Part shown: piece after piece, positions 45,709-55,490 of the stretch
Position numbering within the stretch: position 1 is the stretch's first letter
How the letters are laid out: each line of letters opens with the position of its first letter
Assembly: GCA_022771805.1 (NCBI GenBank)
Contig: JALELM010000003.1
Location: 94,193-158,192 of the forward strand
Reading direction: 5' to 3'
Length of the DNA stretch: 64,000 nt
Origin: Veillonellaceae bacterium
GTDB lineage: Bacteria; Bacillota; Negativicutes; Veillonellales; Negativicoccaceae
Program-made: the position numbers and the translations under genes
The notes under the pieces: model-generated
Database searches by the model: none
What the model saw: only the letters and a program-made list of their open reading frames with translations
Told to the model about the DNA's origin: nothing

Positions 45709-46585
45709 ACTCCTCCTCTTGCGGGGGCTTCGCTTCCTGCAACGCACGAATGGCCACTTCGATCTGATCGTCATGCGGCGGGCGGGTCGTCAATAATTGC
45801 AACCACAAGCCCGGCCGAACCAAGGTCTGCACGACCGGCGAGGTCGTTTCCGCCGCCAGCCGAATCCATTCATAGGCCAGGCCGGCCACGACCGGCATCA
45901 GCAGAACGCGCGATACAATACGTTCCCACAAGCTCGGCCACCCCAGAAAAGCAAAGACAAAAATACTGACCACCACCACCATCAACAGAAAATTCGTACC
46001 GCAACGCGGATGAAGCCGTGATTGTTTCCGCACATTTTCCACCGTCAGCGGCAGGTCTTTTTCATAACAAAAAATCGTTTTATGCTCGGCTCCGTGGTAT
46101 TCATAAACCCGCCGAATATCCCCCGTCAGGGAAATCCCGTATAAGTACAGCAAAAACAGGATCAGACGGATAATGCCTTCGACGATATTCAAGGCGATGT
46201 GGCTGCCGCCCTCGCCGACGAAAAATTTTGCCGCATATGTCGGCAGCGCCAGGAACAAGCCGATCGCAAATACAACCGAAACCGCCATCGTCATATATAT
46301 TTCCTTGTCCGAAAGCTGCTCATCTTCTTCGCCCGCCATCTGTGCGGAATACATCAGGGACTGCATCCCGATAACGGTCGACTCGTACAAGGCGACGACA
46401 CCGCGCAACATCGGCCAACGCAGAAACGGGTACCGCTCTCCGAGCGAACGCGCTTCCTTGCGCTGCACGACGATCTCACCGTCCGGTGTGCGCACCGCCG
46501 TTGCAATGCAGCCCGGCCCGCGCATCATCACGCCTTCGATAACCGCCTGACCGCCCACATATACTTTTTTCTTTGTTTCGCTCAT
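45695..46585 (-). CDS. DUF1385 domain-containing membrane protein
   Basis: The protein has 296 residues. The DUF1385 N-terminal signature [18 protein letters not shown] is clear, followed by [14 protein letters not shown] and [12 protein letters not shown] in the core, with about four or five membrane segments (near 105, 135, 200 and 225). The function is unproven. Its place between rpmE and prfA is conserved in many Firmicutes. The ATG at 46585 follows GGGGAGCGG. Confidence 0.88.
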   Translation of the reverse strand: MSETKKKVYVGGQAVIEGVMMRGPGCIATAVRTPDGEIVVQRKEARSLGERYPFLRWPMLRGVVALYESTVIGMQSLMYSAQMAGEEDEQLSDKEIYMTMAVSVVFAIGLFLALPTYAAKFFVGEGGSHIALNIVEGIIRLILFLLYLYGISLTGDIRRVYEYHGAEHKTIFCYEKDLPLTVENVRKQSRLHPRCGTNFLLMVVVVSIFVFAFLGWPSLWERIVSRVLLMPVVAGLAYEWIRLAAETTSPVVQTLVRPGLWLQLLTTRPPHDDQIEVAIRALQEAKPPQEEEYVTS

Positions 46586-46647
46586 TTCCGCTCCCCGGCT
46601 CGTCTTTATCGCGGCAGAAAAACCGCCCGAACCGTTTTCCTATAGAT

Positions 46648-46681
46648 AAAAAATAGACAGACACTTTGCCGCGCCTGCCTA
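46648..46681 (-). terminator. Intrinsic terminator after rpmE2
   Basis: A 9-bp stem (TAGGCAGGC with GTCTGTCTA, two G-U pairs) and a ten-base loop are followed by T6 on the minus strand, seven bases after the stop. Confidence 0.75.
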
Positions 46682-46687
46682 CTCCTG

Positions 46688-46939
46688 TTATTCGCTCTCT
46701 TTGCCGTATCGTTTATTGAATTTTTCAATACGACCGCGCGCTTTTGCGAAACGCTGCTGACCCGTATAGAAGGGATGCGATTGGCTGCTGATATCCACAT
46801 TTACCAGGGGGTATTCGTTACCGTCTTCCCACTGGATCGTCTGATTCGACGTCATGGTCGAGCGAGTCAAAAACGCAAAATTCGCACCGGCGTCCTGGAA
46901 TACCACCGGATGATATTCGGGATGAATTCCTTTTTTCAC
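46688..46939 (-). CDS. rpmE2: 50S ribosomal protein L31, type B (zinc-free)
   Basis: The protein has 83 residues; starts [15 protein letters not shown] and contains [14 protein letters not shown], as in type B L31. It has no CxxC zinc pair, unlike type A. Zinc-free paralogues often replace the zinc form in zinc shortage, but no Zur box is obvious here. It has its own promoter and terminator. Confidence 0.95.
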   Translation of the reverse strand: MKKGIHPEYHPVVFQDAGANFAFLTRSTMTSNQTIQWEDGNEYPLVNVDISSQSHPFYTGQQRFAKARGRIEKFNKRYGKESE

Positions 46940-46977
46940 AGTTGCACCTCTTTTCTATAACATACTGATACTTGTAT

Positions 46978-47006
46978 AGTATAGCAAAGCCGTTTTCAAA
47001 AAGCAA
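46978..47006 (-). promoter_or_regulatory. Promoter of rpmE2
   Basis: TTGCTT (47001-47006), a 17-base spacer and TATACT (46978-46983) on the minus strand. Confidence 0.7.
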
Positions 47007-47012
47007 GCAAAT

Positions 47013-47042
47013 AAAAACATCCCGCTCGGAAGCGGGATGTTC
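47013..47042 (-). terminator. Intrinsic terminator after trxA
   Basis: An 11-bp stem (AACATCCCGCT and its complement) with a four-base loop and TTTTTATTT on the minus strand; it lies just upstream of the rpmE2 promoter. Confidence 0.85.
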
Positions 47043-47062
47043 TTATAACCGCACCGAATTAC

Positions 47063-47389
47063 TTATTCCGCGTACTTGGCAAAAGCGTCTTTCAGCTTAT
47101 CCGGATTGTAGCCGATAATGCGATCGATCTCCGCTCCGTCACGGAAGAAGATCAGGCAGGGAACGCCCATTACATCATGTTCCGTTGCAAGTTCGCCGCC
47201 TTCGTCCACATTCACTTTGCAGACCTTGATTTTGCCGTCGTACTGTTCCGCCAATCCTTCGAGAACCGGCATGGTCATTTTACACGGCCCGCACCAGGGA
47301 GCCCAGAAATCAACGAGCACAACGCCTTTCGCTTCCGTTACTTCCTGTGCAAATTCCGCAGCTGTCGTCATTTCTACTATATTTGCCAT
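47063..47389 (-). CDS. trxA: Thioredoxin
   Basis: This cytoplasmic disulfide reductase of 108 residues has the active site WAPWCGPCKM (about 29-38) and the cis-proline region GVPCLIFF. That region has an extra cysteine (VPC) where many thioredoxins have VPT, an unusual but seen variant. It is monocistronic with a strong promoter and terminator. Confidence 0.96.
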   Translation of the reverse strand: MANIVEMTTAAEFAQEVTEAKGVVLVDFWAPWCGPCKMTMPVLEGLAEQYDGKIKVCKVNVDEGGELATEHDVMGVPCLIFFRDGAEIDRIIGYNPDKLKDAFAKYAE

Positions 47390-47436
47390 TTGTGTTCACC
47401 TCGTATTACAACATATTTATATCTGTCTATATATTT

Positions 47437-47465
47437 ATTGTACCCGCGGAACAAATTTTCGTCAA
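47437..47465 (-). promoter_or_regulatory. Promoter of trxA
   Basis: TTGACG (47460-47465), a 17-base spacer and TACAAT (47437-47442) on the minus strand. Confidence 0.88.
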
Positions 47466-47487
47466 GTTTTCTCTGTTTTGCCGCAAG

Positions 47488-47510
47488 AAAAAAACCGCCG
47501 AAGCGGTTTT
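47488..47510 (-). terminator. Intrinsic terminator of rnpB
   Basis: An 8-bp AAAACCGC/GCGGTTTT stem with a CGAA/TTCG loop followed by a T7 run on the minus strand, directly after the RNase P RNA end. Confidence 0.88.
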
Positions 47511-47512
47511 TG

Positions 47513-47852
47513 TGCGAGTAGTCAATAAGCCGAGTTCTGTTCGTTTTCACGATGACAATCATCTATCTGGGCAATACGTTGCCGCATTGCTCAAGCGACA
47601 CACCCGAAAGGTCAGCGGGCAGCTTCATCCCTTTCCTATTCGGTCTTGCTCCGGGTGAGGTTTACCTGGCCGACGGGTCTCCCCGCCGCCGGTGCGCTCT
47701 TACCGCACCGTTGCACCCTTGCCGTTGCCGGCGGTCTCCATTTCTGTGGCACTGTCTCTGAGGTCGCCCTCGCCGGATGTTATCCGGCACCCTGCCCTGC
47801 GGAGCTCGGACTTTCCTCGAGCAAACGCTCGCGATTGTCTTTCGTACTCGCC
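47513..47852 (-). ncRNA. rnpB: RNase P RNA (class A)
   Basis: The catalytic RNA that trims tRNA 5' ends. Conserved blocks on the minus strand are GAGGAAAGTCCG, GCAGGGTGCCGG, a central GGTAAACCTCACCCGGAGCAAG-type block (47648-47675) and AACAGAACTCGGCTTATTGA near the 3' end. The 5' GGCGAGTA pairs with 3' TACTCGC to form P1. About 340 bases. No protein frame is needed to explain this interval. Confidence 0.96.
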
Positions 47853-47857
47853 TAACG

Positions 47858-47886
47858 AGTGTACCATGTCCGACGCGTGTCGTCAA
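47858..47886 (-). promoter_or_regulatory. Promoter of rnpB inside the nif3 3' end
   Basis: TTGACG (47881-47886), a 17-base spacer and TACACT (47858-47863); the -35 box overlaps the nif3-like stop codon region. The predicted start matches the P1 helix end. Confidence 0.85.
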
Positions 47887-48992
47887 CACGGCATAAACTC
47901 GAAAATATCCTTTCGTGTCGGATCCGTTGTACAGATGAGATCCGGATTCCGGGCGGCAAGCCGTTGTGCCAATACATCGGCGATCGGCGCTTCCGTATAG
48001 TAATGATGTCCGTCCGCGACGACCAATCCCGCTGCGGCGGCCGCCTGTGCGTCGTGGTAGCGCACATCGCCCGTCAGGTAGAGATCCGCACCGCTCTGCA
48101 GTGCTTGCGGCCAAAACTCCATCCCGGAGCCGCCGCAAAGCGCAATCGTGCGCACGGATTCGCAGTGTCCGGCAGATCGCAGCACCGGAATTCCCAGTGC
48201 TTCCCGGATATGCCGCAACGCCTCGGGCAGCGGCAATTCCTCCGGCAGCTTGCCGACACGCCCCAACCAATGAGTTGTGGCCGGCGCCTGCAACGGATAC
48301 ACATCATAGGCGACCTCTTCGTACGGGTGCGCCGCAAGCATGGCACGAACCGTCGCTTCCAGCAGTGCTTCCGGCACAATCGTCTCGATGCGCTCTTCGC
48401 GTACCGTCTCCGGTGCGCCGATCGTTCCCAAGTACGGCCGGGCGCCGTCATGCGGCAGGAAACGTCCCGTCCCCGCAGCACTGAACGAGCAGTGGCTGTA
48501 CTTGCCGATATATCCCGCGCCGCTGTCGCCCAGCGCGGCGCGTACCGCATCGGCATGTGTCGCCGGCGTGAAAACGACCAGCTTGTACGCCGCTTCCGCG
48601 CCCGTACGCACCAAACCTTTCACTTCCGTCAGGCCGAGCAATTCCGCGAGCCGGTCATTCACCCCGCCGACCGCGATATCCAGATTCGTATGTGCGGCAT
48701 ATACCGCAATGTCATGCCGTTGTAATGTCGCCAGCAGATCCGTCAGCGGCGTACCGCCCGCGAGTGTTTTCAACGGCTTGAAGATCAACGGATGATGTGC
48801 CACGATCAGATCGACATCGTTGTTTACCGCATAGGCGACATTCTCGGCCGTCACATCGAGCGCCGTCAGCACATGCCGGACTTCCCTGTCGGGATGCCCG
48901 CAAAGCAGCCCGACATTGTCCCAGCTCTCTGCCAGTTCACGCGGCGCCCAAGCTTCCAAGTACTGCGTTATTTCCCTGACCGTAGTTGCCAT
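47883..48992 (-). CDS. Nif3-like dinuclear metal centre protein (YqfO)
   Basis: This protein of 369 residues has the Nif3/YqfO metal-binding blocks: ESWDNVGLLCG, VAHHPLIFKP, AAHTNLDIAVGGVND and, at the C-terminus, DGHHYYTE. The insertion between them (about 125-235) is the PII-like YqfO domain found in longer members. Family members form hexameric toroids; relatives act as GTP cyclohydrolase-like enzymes but the role is unsettled. It overlaps trmK by 25 bases; nif3 next to trmK is standard. Confidence 0.9.
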   Translation of the reverse strand: MATTVREITQYLEAWAPRELAESWDNVGLLCGHPDREVRHVLTALDVTAENVAYAVNNDVDLIVAHHPLIFKPLKTLAGGTPLTDLLATLQRHDIAVYAAHTNLDIAVGGVNDRLAELLGLTEVKGLVRTGAEAAYKLVVFTPATHADAVRAALGDSGAGYIGKYSHCSFSAAGTGRFLPHDGARPYLGTIGAPETVREERIETIVPEALLEATVRAMLAAHPYEEVAYDVYPLQAPATTHWLGRVGKLPEELPLPEALRHIREALGIPVLRSAGHCESVRTIALCGGSGMEFWPQALQSGADLYLTGDVRYHDAQAAAAAGLVVADGHHYYTEAPIADVLAQRLAARNPDLICTTDPTRKDIFEFMPC

Positions 48993-49663
48993 AAATACTC
49001 CTCTCCTTCCCGTATTTCCGCCGCCACACGATTCCGTTTCCGCGCGGCCGCCTCATTGGTCGTCGCCGCCCGCGAGAGTCCCGCATACTCATGCCGCTTC
49101 CGTTGCAGCAGTCGCGTCAGCAGCACCTCCAACAGCGGCTGTCGTTCACGTAACAGGTTCTCTCCGAACCACCATTGCGCCGGCGGCTCCGTTCGACCCG
49201 GCTCGGCATAGATGATTTCGTACAGTTCGCCGTCTTCTTCGACAAGGTATTCCCGCTCACTGTGCCAACCGATTTCATGCAAAGTACGGCGGACAATTTC
49301 CGAGCCGGTCATCGGCTGCAAGACGAGAAAACGCAACGACGCCAAGACTTCCGGCGAGGCCGTCAGAATTCTTGCCAGCAACGACCCGCCGATCCCCGCA
49401 ATCGTCACTCCGTCCACCTCTCCCGGCGCCAGCACCGTAAGCCCGTCGCCGCGGCGGCACTCCACCTCCGCACTGCGACCTGCGGCCGCGATGTGCCGCT
49501 TTGCCGCCGCCAACGGTCCGGCGCCGATATCCGCCGCGATGGCGCGTGTGATACGTTTCTCGGCCAGCAGCCGTAACGGCAGGTACGCATGATCCGTGCC
49601 GATATCCGCAATGCTGTCACAGACGGGTACCGCCGCCGCCAATGTCGCCAATCGTCCCTGCAT
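48968..49663 (-). CDS. trmK: tRNA (adenine(22)-N1)-methyltransferase TrmK
   Basis: SAM-dependent methylation of A22 in the tRNA D-arm. The protein has 231 residues with the characteristic DSIADIGTDHAYLPLRLL motif I and IAGIGGSLLARIL, plus a C-terminal helical part. The start is the ATG at 49663 after GGAGC; longer open frames would run into the tRNA gene. It follows rpoD as in other Firmicutes, separated by the tRNA. Confidence 0.9.
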   Translation of the reverse strand: MQGRLATLAAAVPVCDSIADIGTDHAYLPLRLLAEKRITRAIAADIGAGPLAAAKRHIAAAGRSAEVECRRGDGLTVLAPGEVDGVTIAGIGGSLLARILTASPEVLASLRFLVLQPMTGSEIVRRTLHEIGWHSEREYLVEEDGELYEIIYAEPGRTEPPAQWWFGENLLRERQPLLEVLLTRLLQRKRHEYAGLSRAATTNEAAARKRNRVAAEIREGEEYLWQLRSGK

Positions 49664-49741
49664 AGATTGCTCCGTTCCGATGCAGCGGGACTGCACCGCT
49701 TTCCTCATAAAAAAGGAACGACTCTCGTCGTCCCGTATATT

Positions 49742-49816
49742 TGGTGGGCCCACCTGGGATCGAACCAGGGACCGACCGGTTATGAGCCGGTTGCTCTACC
49801 CCTGAGCTATAGGCCC
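49742..49816 (-). tRNA. tRNA with CAT anticodon, probably tRNA-Ile2 (k2C), CCA encoded
   Basis: The cloverleaf is complete: acceptor GGGCCTA with TGGGCCC, D arm AGCTCAGGGGTAGAGC, anticodon loop CTCATAA, T arm GGTTCGATCC, discriminator A, CCA at 49742-49744. C4-G69 and C5-G68 pairs match the TilS identity elements of tRNA-Ile2, but elongator tRNA-Met cannot be excluded. Confidence 0.9.
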
Positions 49817-49835
49817 GTTCGTAAAGACACTCTCC

Positions 49836-49865
49836 ATTATACCCATAACCGGCGAAGGCCGTCAA
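49836..49865 (-). promoter_or_regulatory. Promoter of the CAT tRNA
   Basis: TTGACG (49860-49865), an 18-base spacer and TATAAT (49836-49841) on the minus strand, directly after the rpoD stop. No rpoD terminator is seen, so read-through is also possible. Confidence 0.8.
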
Positions 49866-49867
49866 GC

Positions 49868-51934
49868 TTAAAGGTAATCGGTAATCTTCTCCCGTTTCCC
49901 CCGACTGCGGAGTTTTTCCAACGCTTTGCGTTCAATTTGGCGAATCCGTTCACGCGTTACGTCGAAATACTGGCCGACCTCTTCCAAAGTCCGTTGCTTG
50001 CCGTCTTTCAGACCGAAACGCAGGTAAATTACTTCGCGCTCACGATCCGTCAATCCTTGCAGGATATCGTCCACCTGCTCTTTCAGCAAAATCGCCGAAG
50101 CCGCCTCTTCCGGCGCTACCGCGTTGCGGTCTTCGATGAATTCCACCAAGTGCGAATCTTCTTCTTCGCCGATCGGCGTTTCCAAAGAGACCGGCTCCTG
50201 TGCAATCTTCATGATCTCGCGCACCCGCTCCACCGTGATTTCCATCTTCGCCGCAATTTCTTCCGGTGTCGCTTCGCGACCGAGTTCCTGCAACAAATTG
50301 CGCGCCGTGCGGGACAATTTATTGATCGTCTCCACCATGTGCACCGGAATCCGAATCGTCCGAGCCTGGTCGGCAATCGCACGGGTAATCGCCTGGCGGA
50401 TCCACCAGGTCGCATACGTACTGAACTTGTACCCTTTCGTGTAGTCGAATTTTTCTACCGCCTTGATCAGGCCGAGGTTCCCTTCCTGCATCAGATCAAG
50501 GAACTGCATCCCGCGCCCGACATACCGCTTAGCAATGCTGACCACCAGACGCAGGTTGGCATCCGTGAGATCCTGTTTGGCAAAATGCGCGTCCGCAATC
50601 AGACGCCCTTCATTGTGCCGCTGCTCTTCATCCACCAACTTGCCGGAAATCAGCTCATGCACCTCGTCCGTCGTAAATACGGGATCGGCTGCCCAAACGG
50701 GCGGCTCTTCTTCCGTTTCGCGCGCCACGGCGGCGGCAAGTTCTACCGCCTGCGCAATGTCCATATCGCCTTCAATATGCAGATCCAGAATTTCCAACGC
50801 ACGTGTCGCCAGCGCAAGTACATCTTCATCCATAGTCAAATCGGCCGGCAAAACGAACACCGCGTAGGGAATCTCCCGTGCCGCTCCGGCATACATAGCC
50901 AGATTGCCGAACCATTCGACGACGGCCGTGCGTTTGCGCCGGGTTTCTTCCGCTTCTTTGCCCAGCTCGATCCGCTTGGCGAGTTCGACTTCCTGGTCGG
51001 CCGTCAGCAACGATACGCGGCCGATCTCCTTCAGGTACATGCGAACCGGATCGTCCAAATGCATATTGTCACTGCTGTCCTGCAACGCTTCCGTCGTTGC
51101 CTTGTCCACTTCCGCCGCTTCGCTGTCGCCTTCTTCATCGAGTTGATCCCGGTCGTCGCCGGTAACCATGTCAATATTCTCTTTATGGAGACGGGCGTAA
51201 ATCCCTTCGATTTTGTCGGCCGTCAAATCAAAGCGCTCGAACGCATCCATCACTTCTTCATACGTCAAAACGCCGGTACGCCGCCCGTGATCCACGAGTT
51301 GCAGCAGCGCTTCTTCCAATGTTTCCGCCTCTTTCGGCTTGCCCGCTTTTTTCGGCGCTGCCTCTTTTTCGGCTTCGGCTTTCTTACGCTTGGTCGTCTT
51401 CGCCGTTTTCTTCGCGGCCGATTTTTCCGTTGCCGCTTTTGCCGGAGCCGGCCTTTCCGTTGCCGCTGCTTCCGTTACCGCTTTTGGGTCGGGCTTCTTT
51501 TCCGGCTCGGCCGCTGCGTCAGCCGGCGGCGCTTCCTTCGGCTTTTTGCGCGATTTCTTTGCCGGCTTCTCCGCCGTCTTTTCCGCCGGCTCCGCTGCCG
51601 GTTCCGCAGCTTTCTCCTCTGCCGATTCGGCTTTCTTCTTTCGCTTTCCCGCCGCCTTCACGGTAACCGTGCCTTCCGGTGAGATTTCCACGTCCGTAAG
51701 GCCGCCCGCCGTCAATTCCGCAGCCAAAATCCCCAGACTCCGGCGGGAAAACTTGTGCGGAGCAAGCAGGGATTCGACTTCCGCCGCGACGTGACCGCCC
51801 GCCGCCCGCCAAGCCGTAATATCAGCCACAGCCATTGCAATACGGTCGCCCACCTTCAGTCGCTTCCGTGCGGGACGCGCTCCTTTTTTCGTCGTTGCCA
51901 TGTCCATCGCCTCTTTCGTTGCCGTCTCTTTCAT
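49868..51934 (-). CDS. rpoD: Primary RNA polymerase sigma factor RpoD with large insertions
   Basis: Housekeeping sigma factor of 688 residues, against about 370 in Bacillus SigA. A unique N-terminal domain (about 25-95) is followed by a Lys/Ala/Glu/Pro-rich linker (95-205), region 1.1 (206-256), region 1.2 ([17 protein letters not shown], 294-310), an insertion of about 110 residues (335-445), region 2 ([33 protein letters not shown]), region 3 and region 4 ([19 protein letters not shown]). The core binding and -10/-35 recognition parts are intact. It follows dnaG by 24 bases. Start ATG 51934; an ATG 11 codons later is equally plausible. Confidence 0.96.
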   Translation of the reverse strand: MKETATKEAMDMATTKKGARPARKRLKVGDRIAMAVADITAWRAAGGHVAAEVESLLAPHKFSRRSLGILAAELTAGGLTDVEISPEGTVTVKAAGKRKKKAESAEEKAAEPAAEPAEKTAEKPAKKSRKKPKEAPPADAAAEPEKKPDPKAVTEAAATERPAPAKAATEKSAAKKTAKTTKRKKAEAEKEAAPKKAGKPKEAETLEEALLQLVDHGRRTGVLTYEEVMDAFERFDLTADKIEGIYARLHKENIDMVTGDDRDQLDEEGDSEAAEVDKATTEALQDSSDNMHLDDPVRMYLKEIGRVSLLTADQEVELAKRIELGKEAEETRRKRTAVVEWFGNLAMYAGAAREIPYAVFVLPADLTMDEDVLALATRALEILDLHIEGDMDIAQAVELAAAVARETEEEPPVWAADPVFTTDEVHELISGKLVDEEQRHNEGRLIADAHFAKQDLTDANLRLVVSIAKRYVGRGMQFLDLMQEGNLGLIKAVEKFDYTKGYKFSTYATWWIRQAITRAIADQARTIRIPVHMVETINKLSRTARNLLQELGREATPEEIAAKMEITVERVREIMKIAQEPVSLETPIGEEEDSHLVEFIEDRNAVAPEEAASAILLKEQVDDILQGLTDREREVIYLRFGLKDGKQRTLEEVGQYFDVTRERIRQIERKALEKLRSRGKREKITDYL

Positions 51935-51958
51935 ACTCCGGTTCTCTCCTTTTCCCGT

Positions 51959-53743
51959 CTAAGTCCATTGTTTCATTTCCGTTAACACCGCCATGACCCG
52001 CGTCATCGCTTCACGATACCCCGCATCATCGCCCCGCGCATGCGCTGCGACCGCTTCTTCCCGCAGGGTGTCGTAAGTATGCTGCAGCCGGGCATGCCGC
52101 AACGGTTTGATATATGTTTCCCGCACCTGTCCCGGCGGTGCTTCCGAACGCAGCAGCAAGCCGGCCAGCCGTGCCTGATCGGCCGCCGCCAGCCCCCATG
52201 CGCGCCCGAGATCCGGGGTGATCTCCGCCGGTACGCCCGCTGTCTGCAATTGCGTCCACAGCGTCTGCCCGAAGTCGTCACCGAAGTCTTCCGGCGCCAA
52301 CCCCGCCAACAATTCGTCCCGCTCCGGGCCGCCCGTCAGCACATAGCGGATCGCCTCTTCTTCCGTGCGGCGCCGCCGTCTTTCTTCGCCGTCTTCTTTT
52401 TCCTCGGCGGTCTGCCGAGCCGGCGCAATATATACATCGCGGCGCTCCCGCTGCGCCCGGCGCGCCGCTTCGCTGCGCACCAATCCTTCGTCCAGGCGCA
52501 ACCGCTTGGCTATCGTTTTCAGATAACTGTCCACCGCGACGGCATTCTCCACCGCCAACACCAGGGGCAGAACTTCCCGCAGTACCGCACTCTTCCCCTC
52601 GGCGGTCGTAGTATCGTTGGCGCGTATCGTCTGCTCCAGCCGATACGTCAGCACATCCTGCGCCGCCCGGATTCGGTCTTCCCAGGCCTTCGCTCCGTGC
52701 GTGCGGATGTACTCGTCCGGATCCTTGCCGTTCGGCAAGGTTGCAATCCGGACGCGCAGGCCGGTCTTGCGGGCGATCTCGATCACCCGATCGGTCGCTT
52801 CGCGCCCCGCCCGATCCATGTCGTAAGCGATGACCGCCTCTTTTGCGGAGCGGCGCAACAGCTGTGCCTGCTCCGCCGTAAATGCCGTGCCGAGCGAGGC
52901 AACCACATTTTTCACGCCCTGATTATGTACGCCGACCACATCCATGTATCCCTCTACCAGTACGGCGATTTCCTCCTTACGAATCGCCTGCAACGCACGC
53001 TCCCAACCGTAGAGCAGGCTTCCCTTATGAAAAATCTCCGTTTCCGGCGAGTTCAGGTATTTCGGCTCGCCCGCCGTCAGGATCCGCCCGCCGAACGCCA
53101 CGGTTCGTCCGCGCGTATCCCGAATCGGGAAGATGCACCGACCGCGGAAGCGATCATACAACTTGCCGTTCTTCTCGTTTGCCAAGCCGCTCGCCAGCAA
53201 TTCCCGCCGGGTAAACCCGCGCGCGAGAAAATCCCGGCAGAGACGATCCCATTCCGGCGGCGCATAGCCCAAGCGAAAAGCAATGATCGCCGGCTCCTGC
53301 AAACCGCGCTCGTGCCAGTAGCGCAAGCCGACAGCCCCCATGCGCGTCTTGAGCAGACAATTATGGTAGTATGACGCGGCTAAATCGCAAATTTCATAGA
53401 GCCGCTTGCGCCGCGCCTCCCGCTTGCGTTCTTCCGGCCCCATCTCCGTTTCCGGCAGCGTAATGCCGGCGCGCTGCGCCAATTTTTCCACCGCTTCGGT
53501 GAAACCGCAATTCTCATATTTTTGGATAAAACCGAATACATCGCCGCCCTCATGGCAGCCGAAACAATAGAAAAGACCGCGATCGGGAGATACGGTAAAG
53601 GAGGGCGTTTTTTCATCGTGAAAAGGACAGCAGGCCCAATACTTGTTCCCCTGTTTCTTTTGGAATGTCACATACCCGCCGACCACATCGGCAATCGGGT
53701 TTCCATTCCGCACCTGTTCGATAAACTCTTTCCCGAATCGCAT
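51959..53743 (-). CDS. dnaG: DNA primase
   Basis: Makes RNA primers for replication. The protein has 594 residues: N-terminal zinc finger (CPFHDEKTPSF and FYCFGC, C40-H43-C61-C64), RNA polymerase domain with TOPRIM motif LVEGYMDVVG and AYDMDRAG, and a C-terminal helicase-interacting domain after an acidic Glu/Arg linker (near 450-470). The dnaG-rpoD order is the remnant of the macromolecular-synthesis operon. Confidence 0.97.
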   Translation of the reverse strand: MRFGKEFIEQVRNGNPIADVVGGYVTFQKKQGNKYWACCPFHDEKTPSFTVSPDRGLFYCFGCHEGGDVFGFIQKYENCGFTEAVEKLAQRAGITLPETEMGPEERKREARRKRLYEICDLAASYYHNCLLKTRMGAVGLRYWHERGLQEPAIIAFRLGYAPPEWDRLCRDFLARGFTRRELLASGLANEKNGKLYDRFRGRCIFPIRDTRGRTVAFGGRILTAGEPKYLNSPETEIFHKGSLLYGWERALQAIRKEEIAVLVEGYMDVVGVHNQGVKNVVASLGTAFTAEQAQLLRRSAKEAVIAYDMDRAGREATDRVIEIARKTGLRVRIATLPNGKDPDEYIRTHGAKAWEDRIRAAQDVLTYRLEQTIRANDTTTAEGKSAVLREVLPLVLAVENAVAVDSYLKTIAKRLRLDEGLVRSEAARRAQRERRDVYIAPARQTAEEKEDGEERRRRRTEEEAIRYVLTGGPERDELLAGLAPEDFGDDFGQTLWTQLQTAGVPAEITPDLGRAWGLAAADQARLAGLLLRSEAPPGQVRETYIKPLRHARLQHTYDTLREEAVAAHARGDDAGYREAMTRVMAVLTEMKQWT

Positions 53744-53837
53744 AGTTCCTCCCGTTTTGCACTACTAATATATTAGCCGCTCCCGCCGAAAAACCTTTTT
53801 TCCCGACCGATTTCGATTTCCGGCGAAAAATCATGCA

Positions 53838-53866
53838 AAAAACCGCCGTTTTGCAACGACGGTTTC
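53838..53866 (-). terminator. Intrinsic terminator after rny
   Basis: AACCG(T)CGT with ACG(G)CGGTT arms, a six-base loop and a T6 run on the minus strand, just after the rny stop. Confidence 0.8.
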
Positions 53867-53869
53867 TTT

Positions 53870-55459
53870 TTATTTTGCGTAATCGGTTGCTCGGGTTTCC
53901 CGAACCGCAACCACTTTGACCTGTCCCGGGTACTTGAGCTCGCCTTCAATCCGCTTGGCAATCTTGCGGACGAGCAGAGTCGCTTCGTCCTCGCTGATTT
54001 TTTCCGGCACGACCGCGATTCGCAATTCACGGCCGCCTTGAATGGCATAGCAATTTTCCACACCGGGAAATGACTTGGCAATTTCTTCCAACTTGGTAAG
54101 ACGTTGCAGGTAATGCTCCAAGGTCTCGCGACGCGCGCCCGGCCGTGCTGCCGAAATGGCATCCGCCGCGGCAACGAGCACCGCTTCCACGTACAATGCG
54201 TCCGTGTCGCCGTGATGTGAAGCGATGGTATTTACCACCACATCCGGCTCGCGATACTTCTTGGCAATTTCCACACCCCAATCGACATGGGTGCGATCGG
54301 TCCCCTGATCGACGGCTTTGCCGATATCGTGCAACAAGCCGGCTCGTCTGGCCATATCCACATCCGCACCGATTTCCGCGGCAAGCGAGCCTGCCAGCTG
54401 CGCCACTTCCACCGAGTGCTGCAGGACATTCTGCCCGTAACTCACGCGGAACTTCATCCGCCCGAGGATCTGAACCAGTTCCGGATGCAAGCCGTGAATG
54501 CCGGCATCCAATACCGCCTGTTCGCCCGCTTCACGAATGATCTTCTCCACTTCGCGCCGCGATTTCGCCACGGTCTCCTCAATTCGGCTCGGATGAATCC
54601 GACCGTCCTTGATGAGATGCTCCAGCGCCACGCGCGCCACTTCCCGTCGGACGGGATCATGGCAGGACAGTGTCACCGCTTCCGGCGTGTCGTCGATGAT
54701 AAGATCGACACCCGTCGCCGTCTCCAGGGCACGGATATTCCGGCCTTCCCGACCGATAATCCGACCTTTCATTTCATCATTGGGCAGGCTGACTACGGAA
54801 ATCGTCGTTTCCGCGACGGTATCCGCCGCATTACGCTGAATAGCAAGAGCAATGACCTCCCGCGCTTCCGTGTCCACCCGTTCTTTGAACTGCGCTTCCA
54901 GTTCCCGAATCAATACCGCCTGTTCGTGCAAAATGCTTTCTTCCACATCGCGCAACAGGATTTCCTTCGCCTGTTCGCCCGTCAGCCCGGAAATTTCTTC
55001 CAGTTTCTGCATTTGCTGTTCGTACAGAGCGTCCGCCGCACTTTGTCGCTCTTTTACCTTATTGTCGCGACGCTGCAAACTTTCTTCTTTGCGATCCAAA
55101 TTATCGGAACGCTTGTCCAAGTTTTCTTCTTTTTGCAGCAAGCGTCGTTCAAAATTCTGCAAATCGCTGCGCCGTTCGCGCTCTTCCTTCTCAAAGCCCG
55201 CGCGCAGACGATGCATTTCGTCTTTCGTCTGCAGGACGGATTCCTTGTGCGTATTTTCCGCGTCACGCCGCGCTTCGCCGATGATGCGAGCCGCTTCCGC
55301 TTCCGCACTGCCGATTTTGGATTCCGCCGTCAGCCGACGTAAAAAATATCCTGCAGCAAGTCCGATGATAATTGCCAAGGGAAATCCGACCGGTAGAATC
55401 AAGTCGATATCAATAATGTCCACCTCCCTTGTGCCGAGAAAAGTTACCTTTTCTCCCAT
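53870..55459 (-). CDS. rny: Ribonuclease Y
   Basis: Membrane-anchored endonuclease that begins mRNA decay. Transmembrane helix (about 20-40), long coiled coil (45-175), KH domain ([15 protein letters not shown]), HD domain (HSVEVAQLA and [11 protein letters not shown]), C-terminal RNase Y domain. The start is uncertain: the ATG at 55459 has no ribosome site, while a strong AGGGAGG site 33 bases downstream is followed in frame only by GTG overlapping it or by ATT codons. The mature N-terminus may therefore be about 14 residues shorter than given. Confidence 0.93.
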   Translation of the reverse strand: MGEKVTFLGTREVDIIDIDLILPVGFPLAIIIGLAAGYFLRRLTAESKIGSAEAEAARIIGEARRDAENTHKESVLQTKDEMHRLRAGFEKEERERRSDLQNFERRLLQKEENLDKRSDNLDRKEESLQRRDNKVKERQSAADALYEQQMQKLEEISGLTGEQAKEILLRDVEESILHEQAVLIRELEAQFKERVDTEAREVIALAIQRNAADTVAETTISVVSLPNDEMKGRIIGREGRNIRALETATGVDLIIDDTPEAVTLSCHDPVRREVARVALEHLIKDGRIHPSRIEETVAKSRREVEKIIREAGEQAVLDAGIHGLHPELVQILGRMKFRVSYGQNVLQHSVEVAQLAGSLAAEIGADVDMARRAGLLHDIGKAVDQGTDRTHVDWGVEIAKKYREPDVVVNTIASHHGDTDALYVEAVLVAAADAISAARPGARRETLEHYLQRLTKLEEIAKSFPGVENCYAIQGGRELRIAVVPEKISEDEATLLVRKIAKRIEGELKYPGQVKVVAVRETRATDYAK

Positions 55460-55490
55460 ATTTTATTGTATTTTCGTGCATCGATTGCCT

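Noticed and set aside
49589..51682. 697-codon plus-strand open frame opposite rpoD and the CAT tRNA
   Set aside because: Antisense shadow; its early part reads through the tRNA complement, a known annotation artefact.
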